A stretch of 64,000 bases of DNA from Sphingorhabdus wooponensis (GTDB lineage: Bacteria > Pseudomonadota > Alphaproteobacteria > Sphingomonadales > Sphingomonadaceae): the NCBI RefSeq assembly GCF_003933235.1, contig NZ_RWJI01000001.1, positions 1,494,001 to 1,558,000 on the forward strand. The letters are read 5' to 3'. The position numbers and the translations under genes are program-made. The number at the start of each line of letters is the position of its first letter. Position 1 is the first letter of the stretch. Under the pieces are notes generated by a model that saw nothing but the letters and a program-made list of their open reading frames with translations, did no database searches and was not told the DNA's origin. Shown piece by piece: positions 1-7,751 of this stretch.

Positions 1-1286
1 TGGACGAAGTCTACCGGCTTGTTGAACCGCTGCACGAAGCCGACATTGCTGACCTTCTCGAATTGACGCCATCCGAACGGCGCGGCTTACTCGCAATCAG
101 CCTGGGCGATCTTATGAGCGCCGAGGTGCTGGCCGAGGTCAATGATTATGTCCGCGAAGACATTATCGATGCCCTCCCCGCATCTCAAGTTGCGGGGCTT
201 GCCGGACAGCTCGACACCGATGACGCGGTCGCGATTATCGAGGATATGGAGGAAGAAGACCAGCAAGCCATTTTGGCCGAGCTGGACCCCGAAGACCGCG
301 CCGTCATTGAAGATGCTTTGTCGTACCCCGACGAATCCGCTGGACGTATCATGCAGCGCGAATTGGTCGCGGTGCCGGAACATATGACCGTCGGGCAGCT
401 CATCGATTATCTGCGCGATCACCAAGAGCTGACCACAGAATTCTGGGAAGTTTTTGTCGTCGATCCGCAGCATAAGCCCGTTGGCACATGCAAATTGAGC
501 TGGATTATGCGCAGCCAGCGCAAGGTTCCCGTCAGCGAAATTATGAAGCATGAACAGACGCTCATCCCGGTCGATATGGATCAGGAAGAGGTTGCCTTAC
601 GCTTCCAGAAATATGCGCTGATCTCCGCCGCCGTTGTGGATGGAGCAGGACGGTTGGTAGGCGTCATCACTGCCGATGACATCGTCCATATTATTCAGGA
701 AGAAGCCGACGAGGATATCTTACGGCTGTCGGGCGCCGGCGAAGGTGACATTAACGAGCCGATTTCGGACAGCTATAAAGCGCGCGTGCGTTGGCTGATT
801 GCCAATTTGGGCACGGCTATGGTCGCAAGCTTCATCATTGCCCAATTTGGCGCGGCGATTGAAACGATGGTCGCACTCGCGGTTCTCATGCCCATCGTCG
901 CGTCCATAGGTGGCAATGCAGGGACGCAGACATTGGCCGTGACGGTGCGCGCGCTGGCGACCAATCAGTTGACCCAATCCAACACCATGCGTTCAATTTG
1001 GCGTGAAATACGGGTCGCTTTGCTCATCGGCGCAACAATCGCGGTGATTGCGGGTCTCGGCGCTGGCTTGATTTTCGAAAATTGGCGGCTCGCGAGCGTC
1101 ATTGCGGTGGCGATATTGTGCAACATTTCGCTCGCGGGATTGTCCGGCGTTGCCATTCCGGTGCTGCTGGACCGCTTGGATCAAGACCCCGCAGTTTCAA
1201 GCTCCATCTTCGTGACCATGATTACCGATTCGATGGGTTTTCTCATCTTTCTGGGCCTCGCGGTCTTTAGTGGCCTTGCTGGTTAG
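1..1286 (+). CDS. mgtE: Magnesium transporter MgtE (5' end outside window)
   Basis: Mg2+ channel/transporter of the inner membrane. The reading frame is already open at base 3 (DEVYRLVEPLHEADIADLLE), which belongs to the helical MgtE N domain, so the true start lies upstream; the TTG at 63 is internal. The order is an acidic N domain, two CBS domains (roughly from ESAGRIMQRELV to VITADDIVHIIQ), then about five membrane helices beginning near RWLIANLGTAMVASFI. The conserved pore-region motif GGNAGTQ is present. In the family the cytosolic N and CBS domains bind Mg2+ and close the pore. Nothing looks damaged apart from the window cut. Confidence 0.95.
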   Translation, partial: DEVYRLVEPLHEADIADLLELTPSERRGLLAISLGDLMSAEVLAEVNDYVREDIIDALPASQVAGLAGQLDTDDAVAIIEDMEEEDQQAILAELDPEDRAVIEDALSYPDESAGRIMQRELVAVPEHMTVGQLIDYLRDHQELTTEFWEVFVVDPQHKPVGTCKLSWIMRSQRKVPVSEIMKHEQTLIPVDMDQEEVALRFQKYALISAAVVDGAGRLVGVITADDIVHIIQEEADEDILRLSGAGEGDINEPISDSYKARVRWLIANLGTAMVASFIIAQFGAAIETMVALAVLMPIVASIGGNAGTQTLAVTVRALATNQLTQSNTMRSIWREIRVALLIGATIAVIAGLGAGLIFENWRLASVIAVAILCNISLAGLSGVAIPVLLDRLDQDPAVSSSIFVTMITDSMGFLIFLGLAVFSGLAG

Positions 1287-1310
1287 CCGCACGGTTCCCA
1301 AATAAATCCC

Positions 1311-1715
1311 ATGCCATTGAACATGACCAAAATCGCCTTTGGCGCGGAAAGCCCGCAGCATTTGCGCGAGCGGCTTGCGGCTTATGCCCAAGACGGCGAA
1401 GTCCGCTTAACCACGCGGTATTTGCCCAAGCGCGTTGCAGAAATGGCGGGTGGTTCGCTCTATTGGATTCACACGCATACAATCATCGGCAGAAGCCCGA
1501 TCATCGGCTTCATGGAAAATGGCGCAGGTCGGCATTGGATCCGTATTCGACCCCAGCTCATCGCCGTCCGCTCCACCCCCAAGCGCGCGCATCAGGGCTG
1601 GCGCTATCTCGAAGAAGCCAACGCCCCGCCCGATCTCGACTCGGTCGAAACCGACGGCCGCGACGAAATGTCGCCGAAGATGCTCAATGAGCTGATGAAA
1701 ATGGGTTTGGTTTAA
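1311..1715 (+). CDS. DUF1489 family protein
   Basis: A 134-residue cytosolic protein of unknown function. The family is recognised from the MPLNMTKIAFG start, the central IGRSPIIGFMENG/HWIRIRPQLI segment and the late GWRYLEEANAPPDL segment, which match DUF1489 proteins of alphaproteobacteria as I remember them. It starts 24 bases after mgtE and could be co-transcribed with it. Its last codon overlaps the stop of the convergent dsbA-like gene by 4 bases. No membrane segment, signal peptide or catalytic motif is visible. Confidence 0.75.
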   Translation: MPLNMTKIAFGAESPQHLRERLAAYAQDGEVRLTTRYLPKRVAEMAGGSLYWIHTHTIIGRSPIIGFMENGAGRHWIRIRPQLIAVRSTPKRAHQGWRYLEEANAPPDLDSVETDGRDEMSPKMLNELMKMGLV

Positions 1716-2386
1716 GCAGCCGCGCGCTTCGTCAGCACCTTGTTAATCACATCGGCAAAGGTCTCAGCGCTTTGGGCGCCGGGGACCATATATTTTTGAT
1801 CGAAGATGATTGCCGGAACGCCGGTGATATTTTGGTCAGTCCAATGCGCCATTTCCGCCCGCACACTGGCAGTAAGCGCGGCATCGTTAATCCATGCCAA
1901 GGCCACGGCGCGGTCCATGCCTTGCGCAGCGGAAATGTCGCACAAGACGTCAACATCGCTCACATCACGGCGGTCCTGAAAATAGGCCGTGAAAAGCGCC
2001 ATTTTTAGCGCCGTCTGCGCACGCCATCCGCGTTCGCTGCCGAATATCGTCAGCAATTTATGCGCGTTGAACGTGTTATAAATGCGCATGCCTTCGCCAT
2101 AATTAAACGCGAAGCCGACATTGTTGCCGATGTCCGACAGTCTGCTCCGGTTGGCGCGGCTTTGTTCGGGCGTGCTGCCATATTTGCGCGCGATATGCTC
2201 GGCGGTATCTTCGCCTTCGGGCGGCATGTTCGGGTTCAGTTCGAACGGATGCCAGTAAGTTTCGGCGGCAATATCTTGCCCCACAAGAGTAAGCGCTTTC
2301 TCCACTTGTTTCAGGCCAATGATGCACCATGGGCACACCACGTCCGACACAATGTCGATGCGCAACGGCACTGCGTCGGCCGTCAT
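1712..2386 (-). CDS. DsbA/FrnE-family oxidoreductase
   Basis: Thioredoxin-fold protein of the FrnE / 2-hydroxychromene-2-carboxylate isomerase type, 224 residues, with no signal peptide, so cytosolic. The CPWC redox motif lies near the N-terminus (DIVSDVVCPWCIIGL), followed by an alpha-helical insertion and a C-terminal GVPAIIFDQKYMVPGAQ segment with the cis-proline loop (GVPA) of the fold. The start at 2386 is preferred over 2398 because its ATG overlaps the nudC stop as ATGA. It ends the minus-strand run mutY-serine hydrolase-nudC-dsbA. Substrate unknown. Confidence 0.85.
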   Translation of the reverse strand: MTADAVPLRIDIVSDVVCPWCIIGLKQVEKALTLVGQDIAAETYWHPFELNPNMPPEGEDTAEHIARKYGSTPEQSRANRSRLSDIGNNVGFAFNYGEGMRIYNTFNAHKLLTIFGSERGWRAQTALKMALFTAYFQDRRDVSDVDVLCDISAAQGMDRAVALAWINDAALTASVRAEMAHWTDQNITGVPAIIFDQKYMVPGAQSAETFADVINKVLTKRAAA

Positions 2387-3264
2387 TGCGACACCCAATG
2401 GCGCAATAAGCTATGCGCGATAGCAAAGGGCGGCGGCGCGTTGAAACGACGGTCGGCGTCGCCCTTTAGAGCAGCGATGGCCTCATCCTTCGTCACCCAC
2501 ATCGCATCTTCAATCTCGTCCGTGTCGAGCGTGAGTGCGTCGTCCAACGCATCTGCGGTGCAGGCAATCATCAATTGTGATCCGCCAAAGGGCCAAGGCT
2601 GGCTGGTGACATAACGCACCGCGCCGCAGGTCACGCCTGCTTCTTCATGAATTTCGCGGCGGACGGCCTCTTCAATGCATTCGCCGGGTTCCAAAAAGCC
2701 CGCCAGCGCCGAATAATTGCCCGGCGGAAAACGCGATTGCCGTCCAACCAAAGCCTTGCCTTCAAATTCAGCAAGCATGATGACCACAGGGTCGGTGCGC
2801 GGAAAATGTTCTTTTTCGCAATTGCCACATTTGCGGCCCCAGCCTGCACGGAACAACACCGTCGCCGCGCCGCAGCGTCCGCAGAAACGATGGCCATTAT
2901 GCCATTCAATCAGGCTGCGTGCCGTGCCATAGATTGCGGCATCTTCGGCGGGTAGCATCGACAAGGCCCGCCAGATAGCAGGCGAACGAAACGCATCGCC
3001 AGCGGCGTCGACCAACGCCACAAAATGCGGCTTTCCATCGGACAGGCCAAGCAGGATAAGCTCTTCTGAACCTTCAAGCTCCGCCAAAGAATGCCAGTGC
3101 AGGCCGCCTGCATCGCTGACCCGCGGGTCAAGCCCGTCCAGCCCCAAAACCCGCGCCCGCCAATCCCCCAGCAACAGGCCATAAGCCTCTACATCATTGC
3201 GCACGCGGTCCGCGCGGTCGAGCGGTGAGCCGGTAAATCCAGGAGCCATCATCGGATCATCCAC
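2383..3264 (-). CDS. nudC: NAD+ diphosphatase / NADH pyrophosphatase NudC
   Basis: Nudix hydrolase of 293 residues that cleaves NAD(H) to NMN(H) and AMP and, in E. coli, removes NAD caps from RNA. A four-cysteine zinc ribbon is present (FCGRCG then KCGNC), followed by the Nudix box GFLEPGECIEEAVRREIHEE and, downstream, SQPWPFGGSQLM, which corresponds to the SQPWPFPxS signature of NudC. The N-terminal half is the usual poorly conserved NUDIX-like domain. It starts 4 bases after the serine hydrolase stop and overlaps the following dsbA-like gene as ATGA. Confidence 0.93.
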   Translation of the reverse strand: MDDPMMAPGFTGSPLDRADRVRNDVEAYGLLLGDWRARVLGLDGLDPRVSDAGGLHWHSLAELEGSEELILLGLSDGKPHFVALVDAAGDAFRSPAIWRALSMLPAEDAAIYGTARSLIEWHNGHRFCGRCGAATVLFRAGWGRKCGNCEKEHFPRTDPVVIMLAEFEGKALVGRQSRFPPGNYSALAGFLEPGECIEEAVRREIHEEAGVTCGAVRYVTSQPWPFGGSQLMIACTADALDDALTLDTDEIEDAMWVTKDEAIAALKGDADRRFNAPPPFAIAHSLLRHWVSQ

Positions 3265-3268
3265 CCGA

Positions 3269-4570
3269 TCAAGCGGGCAAGCCTAAGTCCTTCAGGACCC
3301 ATTTGGCGAAATCTGCGTGGAACGGATAGACGTTGCTGGGCATATATTGCGCCATGCAAACGGCGCGTAATTTGCTTCTTGGATCGACAAACGCCACCGT
3401 GCCAGCCGCACCGCCCCAGCCGAACACGCCTGCATTCACGCCCTTCCCGACACGGCCACCCGCGCCAAAGCCCGCGCCGTCGGCATAAGTGCCATCGGTT
3501 GAGACCGCCGATGGCAGTAAATCGGACATGGCAAGTTTCGCGGTTGCCGTCGACATGATGCGGACGCCGTCCAATTCGCCATAATTGGCCAACATGTTGA
3601 GGAAACGGTCATAATCGCGCGCAGACGTCACCATGCCAGCGCCGCCAAAGGCAAAAGCTGGTTTGTCGAGGTAAATGCTCGTCGCTGCAGGGTCGATGGG
3701 GAACAACACGCCATTCACAGGGGCGTAATTGGATACAAAGCGTTTGGTTTCCGACTTGGGCACTTGGAAATAGCTGCTGGTCATTTTTAGCGGTTCAAAA
3801 ATGCGGGTTTTGAGAAAAGCCTCAAAATCCATGCCGCTCGCAACTTCAATCACGCGGCCCAGCAAATCGAGCGAGATGGAATAGCTCCATTTCGTGCCCG
3901 GTTCGGCAATCAAAGGAAGCTTTGCAAGCCGTTCGGAAAATGTCTTAAGATCTGGCGTTGGCGCACTTGCGGCTTGGCCCGGAATGGGAAAACGGCTGAC
4001 GATGCCCGGCGTAATGCCATTGTCCAGATAGGCCTGAAGCAATGGCCCTTTGGTAACGATGGAATATCCAAGGCCAGCGGTATGGGTCAGCAAATGGCGA
4101 ACGGTAATCTGGGTCTTAGCAGGCACCGCATCGAGGCTTTTGTCCGGGTCAGTCAGCACGGTCATATTGGCAAATTCTGGCAAGAAATCGGCAATCGGCT
4201 GATCGAGCTTCATCTTGCCTTCGCCGACAAGGATCATGGCGGCGATGCCGGTGACAGGCTTGGTCATCGAATAGATGCGCCACAATGTGTCGATATTCAC
4301 AGGCGTTGTTTCGCCCAGTCCTTGCGTGCCCATAGCGATGACATCGGGCATTCCGGCCGCGCGGCCAATGGTGGCAAGAACACCGGGCAGCTTGCCCGAA
4401 GAGACATAGCTTTGAAACTGCGTCCGGATGGTCGGATATAAATCGGCCGCCTGAGCCCATGCGCGTGCCGGTGCCAATGCACCCATGGCACCCAAAGCTG
4501 CCAATTGACCGCCCCATGCCAAAAACCCGCGCCGACCAATCATCGCCTGTTCGCTATCCTGCATATTCAT
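3269..4570 (-). CDS. Tat-exported serine hydrolase (class C beta-lactamase/esterase family)
   Basis: Penicillin-binding-protein-fold hydrolase of 433 residues. The N-terminus has a twin-arginine signal (GRRGFLAWGG, then a hydrophobic stretch and ARAWAQA cleavage region), so the enzyme is probably periplasmic. The catalytic SxxK is SMTK in RIYSMTKPVTG; the second motif is YSIS (family YxN/YxS) and the third is in the FGWGGAAGT segment. Such proteins act as esterases, D-amino-peptidases or transpeptidase-like enzymes; true beta-lactamase activity cannot be claimed. The start at 4570 is chosen because GGAGAG precedes it and its ATG overlaps the mutY stop as ATGA. Confidence 0.85.
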   Translation of the reverse strand: MNMQDSEQAMIGRRGFLAWGGQLAALGAMGALAPARAWAQAADLYPTIRTQFQSYVSSGKLPGVLATIGRAAGMPDVIAMGTQGLGETTPVNIDTLWRIYSMTKPVTGIAAMILVGEGKMKLDQPIADFLPEFANMTVLTDPDKSLDAVPAKTQITVRHLLTHTAGLGYSIVTKGPLLQAYLDNGITPGIVSRFPIPGQAASAPTPDLKTFSERLAKLPLIAEPGTKWSYSISLDLLGRVIEVASGMDFEAFLKTRIFEPLKMTSSYFQVPKSETKRFVSNYAPVNGVLFPIDPAATSIYLDKPAFAFGGAGMVTSARDYDRFLNMLANYGELDGVRIMSTATAKLAMSDLLPSAVSTDGTYADGAGFGAGGRVGKGVNAGVFGWGGAAGTVAFVDPRSKLRAVCMAQYMPSNVYPFHADFAKWVLKDLGLPA

Positions 4571-5643
4571 ACTCTCTCTCCTGCGCGCATTACCGCCTCT
4601 GCTGCTTTTCTGAATAGGGTCGGCAGACCAGCCTTGTCGAGCGATTTTAGTGGCCACCATTCACCTATATTTAGGTCATCTGCCCCCGCTGGCCATGCCG
4701 TAACGGCAATGTCGAGCAGAAGCGAAAAATGGGTAAAAACATGCGACACTTGGCCGGGCAATTTTTGCCATTTGGAAGGGACAGGCGGCGTCTTATGACC
4801 ATCCAATCGGGCGGTCCATTGGTCATCGGGCAAGGCGCGCATACCCGCCAACAGGCCTTTGTTGTCACGGCGCACCAGCCAGACATGACCATCCCGCTGT
4901 ATCCAATAAACAGTGCCTGTGCGCTGCGGCTTGGCCATCTTGGGCGTTTTGGCGGGATAGATTTCGGGATTGCCAAGCCTTTTGGCATCGCAGGCAAAGG
5001 CCAGCGGGCATAATTGGCAAGAGGGCGCACGCACCGAACATATCCCTGCCCCTAAATCCATCATTGCCTGCGCAAAGTCGCCAGCGCGCCCCTTGGGCGT
5101 AATGCTGTCCATCGCATCCCGAATAAGCGGCTTTGACTGCGGCAAGGGTGGCGCAATCGCAAACAAACGCGACACGACCCGTTCGACATTGGCATCGACG
5201 ACGACAGCCCTTTGCCCAAACGCAATCGCGGCTATGGCGGCGGCGGTATAAGGGCCAATACCTGGCAGCTTCAACAATTCCGCCTCGGTCTCCGGTAAAC
5301 GACCTGCATGCTCCACCACAACCACCCGCGCGCATTTCAACAAATTGCGTGCGCGGGCATAATAACCAAGGCCGGCCCATGCTGCCATGACATCAGCGTC
5401 ATCCGCCGCCGCCAGCGCCGCAAAGTCCGGCCAGATTTGGGTAAATGTGTGGAAATAGGTTCCCACCGCCGCAACGGTCGTCTGCTGCAGCATAATTTCT
5501 GACAGCCAGACATGATAGGGATTGGCAAAGCCTTGCCCCGGCGGCGTGCGCCAAGGCAGCGTCCGCGCATGCGCGTCATAATGCGCGAGCAAGGCCGGCG
5601 CGATATCCCCAGAATTATGGATGCTATGTTGGACGACTGGCAT
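4567..5643 (-). CDS. mutY: A/G-specific adenine DNA glycosylase MutY
   Basis: Removes adenine mispaired with 8-oxoguanine. The order is a helix-hairpin-helix glycosylase domain with catalytic Glu in SEIMLQQTTV and the HhH-GPD region LPGIGPYTAAAIAAIAFG followed by VDANVERV (catalytic Asp), a 4Fe-4S cluster with the spacing C-x6-C-x2-C-x5-C (from CSVRAPSC to C), and a C-terminal MutT-like domain that reads the 8-oxoG. The ATG at 5643 gives a normal 358-residue protein. The frame is open back to 5724, but that extension is Pro/Gly-rich and runs antisense to dciA. Partner repair genes mutM and nth also occur in the window. Confidence 0.93.
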   Translation of the reverse strand: MPVVQHSIHNSGDIAPALLAHYDAHARTLPWRTPPGQGFANPYHVWLSEIMLQQTTVAAVGTYFHTFTQIWPDFAALAAADDADVMAAWAGLGYYARARNLLKCARVVVVEHAGRLPETEAELLKLPGIGPYTAAAIAAIAFGQRAVVVDANVERVVSRLFAIAPPLPQSKPLIRDAMDSITPKGRAGDFAQAMMDLGAGICSVRAPSCQLCPLAFACDAKRLGNPEIYPAKTPKMAKPQRTGTVYWIQRDGHVWLVRRDNKGLLAGMRALPDDQWTARLDGHKTPPVPSKWQKLPGQVSHVFTHFSLLLDIAVTAWPAGADDLNIGEWWPLKSLDKAGLPTLFRKAAEAVMRAGERV

Positions 5644-6205
5644 GAAAAATGGCATGGAACAGGGGATGGATAAAGGCAAGTCACCACCACCCCCAAAAGG
5701 TACCAAAAAGGCGCTGACGCCCAAAACATTTCAGCGTCCACGTGGTGGTGAGGCGAAGTCTGTATCGTCTTTAATGCCTGATATCGGCCGTGCAGCTTTC
5801 CGGAAATTTGGTTTCGTACAAAGCTCTGTTGTCAGCCGCTGGGACGAGATCGTTGGCGCGCGCTATGCCGCTGTGTCCGCGCCAGAGGCTATTCGCTTTC
5901 CAATTGGCAAGAAATCGGACGGCACGCTGGAACTGACCGTGGAGGGCGCACACGCCACGATGATCCAACATGTGCTTCCGGAAATCATTGAGCGCGTGAA
6001 CCGCTTTTTTGGATATGGGGCGGTTGCGCGAGTCAAAGTCCGCCAAGGCCCGGTCGCGAAGCCAAAGCTGCGTCCGCCAACTGCCGCACCGATGTTAAAG
6101 CCCGTGCCAATGGAATTGGGCGAATCCTTGCGTGAAATTGGCGATCCGGAGCTTTTTGCCGTCCTTGAAAGCCTCGCAAAAAGCCTTGCCAAAGACGGCA
6201 AGTGA
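5642..6205 (+). CDS. dciA: DUF721/DciA-family protein (predicted replicative helicase loader)
   Basis: About 187 residues with a basic, Pro-rich N-terminus and a DUF721 domain (from MPDIGRAAFRKFGF, through SVVSRWDEIVGARYAA, to VLPEIIERVNRFFGYG). DciA proteins load DnaB in bacteria lacking DnaC, so the role fits the dnaA gene found later. The start is uncertain: ATGs at 5621, 5642, 5654 and 5666 are in frame and none has a convincing Shine-Dalgarno. It overlaps the 5' end of divergent mutY or abuts it, leaving essentially no intergenic promoter space. The following dsbA-like genes are on the same strand. Confidence 0.82.
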   Translation: MKNGMEQGMDKGKSPPPPKGTKKALTPKTFQRPRGGEAKSVSSLMPDIGRAAFRKFGFVQSSVVSRWDEIVGARYAAVSAPEAIRFPIGKKSDGTLELTVEGAHATMIQHVLPEIIERVNRFFGYGAVARVKVRQGPVAKPKLRPPTAAPMLKPVPMELGESLREIGDPELFAVLESLAKSLAKDGK

Positions 6206-6249
6206 TACCAGATGCGCAAGATAAATTTCGAAGGATAAGGTCCATCCCT

Positions 6250-6933
6250 ATGTCGCATATGAAAAAATATCTGGGCGCAATTTTGGTGGGTGTTGCGGCG
6301 TTGTCGGCTGGCTTATCTGCGGCGCCTGCGCCAAACAAATGGCTATCAACGGTGACGGTCACGGACAAGGGCGCGCATATTCTGGGCAACCCTGCTGCGC
6401 CAAACAAAGTGGTCGAATATCTAAGCTACACTTGCGGACATTGCGCGGATTTTGAAATGAAGGAAGCACCTGCCTTCAAAACGCGGTTTGTCGCCACTGG
6501 CAAGGCCAGCCTCGAAATTCGCAACATGGTGCTCAATCCAATTGACTTAACCGCCGCTATGCTCGCGCGCTGCGGCGGCAAGGCAAAGTTTTTTGGTAAT
6601 CAACGGCACTTGTTCGCAACCCAAGCCACTTGGGCAGGAAAGGCCAAAAATATTAGCGCGGCCACCCGCGATAAATTGAAGGCCGAAGATTATGCCGGTT
6701 TCATGATCGGCGCTTTTGACGAAATCGGCCTTGGCCCCATCATGCAACAACGCGGGATCACCCCCGCGCAGGCAAAAACCTGCTTGGCCAACAAAGCGGC
6801 ATTCAATGCCGTTATTGGCATGACCGAAGGGGGATCTGCTTTGGGTGTACGCGGCACGCCGGCATTTTTGGTCAATGGCGTTTTGCAGGACCATATTCAT
6901 AACGTTGCTGAATTACAGGCGGCAATGAAGTAA
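6250..6933 (+). CDS. Periplasmic DsbA-family thiol-disulfide protein
   Basis: Secreted thioredoxin-fold protein of 227 residues. The signal peptide MKKYLGAILVGVAALSAGLS ends near AAPAP; the redox motif is CGHC (about residues 62-65, SYTCGHCADF); the C-terminal cis-Pro loop reads GVRGTPAFLVNG. It belongs to the thioredoxin_4/DsbA type of single-domain oxidoreductases. The start at 6250 is selected because AAGGATAAGG lies about 10 bases upstream; 6259 is a possible alternative. It is followed 28 bases later by a second protein of the same fold, so the two probably form a periplasmic pair. Confidence 0.88.
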   Translation: MSHMKKYLGAILVGVAALSAGLSAAPAPNKWLSTVTVTDKGAHILGNPAAPNKVVEYLSYTCGHCADFEMKEAPAFKTRFVATGKASLEIRNMVLNPIDLTAAMLARCGGKAKFFGNQRHLFATQATWAGKAKNISAATRDKLKAEDYAGFMIGAFDEIGLGPIMQQRGITPAQAKTCLANKAAFNAVIGMTEGGSALGVRGTPAFLVNGVLQDHIHNVAELQAAMK

Positions 6934-6961
6934 ACTGAGATTCCAGACAGAAGGATATCAC

Positions 6962-7699
6962 ATGCGTATCAAGACATTCATTTTGACAACTGCTGCCGCA
7001 TTCGCACTTGCGGCTTGTGGCGGCGCCGACACGGCTGGCGCACCAAAGGGTGAACCGTTGGCCAAGGTTGCCGCCCCTGCGGACAAGGCATGGGTCGATG
7101 TTGTCACCAAAACCGAATTTGGTGGCTATCAAATGGGCAACCCCGATGCGAAATTGAAGCTGGTCGAATATGGCGCCATTACCTGCCCAGGCTGCGCACA
7201 ATTTTCGATGCAGTCGACCGAGGAATTGCACAAGCTCGTCAATGACGGCACTGTCTCAATGGAATTCCGGCCATTCCTTGTCCATGGTATTCAGGACGTT
7301 CCTGGCTTTCTTTTGGCGCAATGCAGCGGGCCTGAGGCGTTCTTCCCGCTGACTGACCAGCTCTATGCGGAGCAGGCTTCGTGGCTTGGTAAAATCAGCA
7401 CGGTGACGGAGGCGGATCAACAAGCGATGCAGAAAATGTCCCCAGAACAGATCGCCACTTTGCTCGGCACCAAAATGGGCTTGATCGAATTTGTGAAATC
7501 ACGCGGCATTAGCGAAGACCAAGCCAAAGCGTGCTTGTCGGACAAGGCCGCGATTGACGCACTGATCAAAACCACGGAGCGTGGAACGAAGGAAGATAAT
7601 GTGTCAGGCACGCCTTTCTTCTTGCTCAACGGCGCGAAGCTGGACGCCAGCTCATGGGTGCAAGTGAAAAGCAAGCTGGTCGAGGCCGGCGCACGCTAA
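6962..7699 (+). CDS. DsbA-family thioredoxin-domain lipoprotein
   Basis: Second DsbA-like protein, 245 residues. The lipobox ALAAC places the lipidated Cys at residue 19, so it should be membrane-anchored and periplasmic. The redox motif is CPGC (residues 76-79) in YGAITCPGCAQF, and the cis-Pro loop is VSGTPFFLLNG. It is clearly a paralogue of the preceding gene but has the different dipeptide between the cysteines (PG instead of GH) and a lipid anchor, implying a different redox role. A pair of such genes upstream of smc is an arrangement I associate with sphingomonads. Confidence 0.87.
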   Translation: MRIKTFILTTAAAFALAACGGADTAGAPKGEPLAKVAAPADKAWVDVVTKTEFGGYQMGNPDAKLKLVEYGAITCPGCAQFSMQSTEELHKLVNDGTVSMEFRPFLVHGIQDVPGFLLAQCSGPEAFFPLTDQLYAEQASWLGKISTVTEADQQAMQKMSPEQIATLLGTKMGLIEFVKSRGISEDQAKACLSDKAAIDALIKTTERGTKEDNVSGTPFFLLNGAKLDASSWVQVKSKLVEAGAR

Positions 7700-7751
7700 A
7701 TATGACGCGCAGGGGGCCTGACATCGCTTTAGCCGCAACGGGGTTCACCCC

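Noticed and set aside
3269-4570. AmpC-type beta-lactamase resistance gene
   Set aside because: SMTK is present, but the second motif is YSIS and there is no KTG box; the family is mostly esterases and peptidases.
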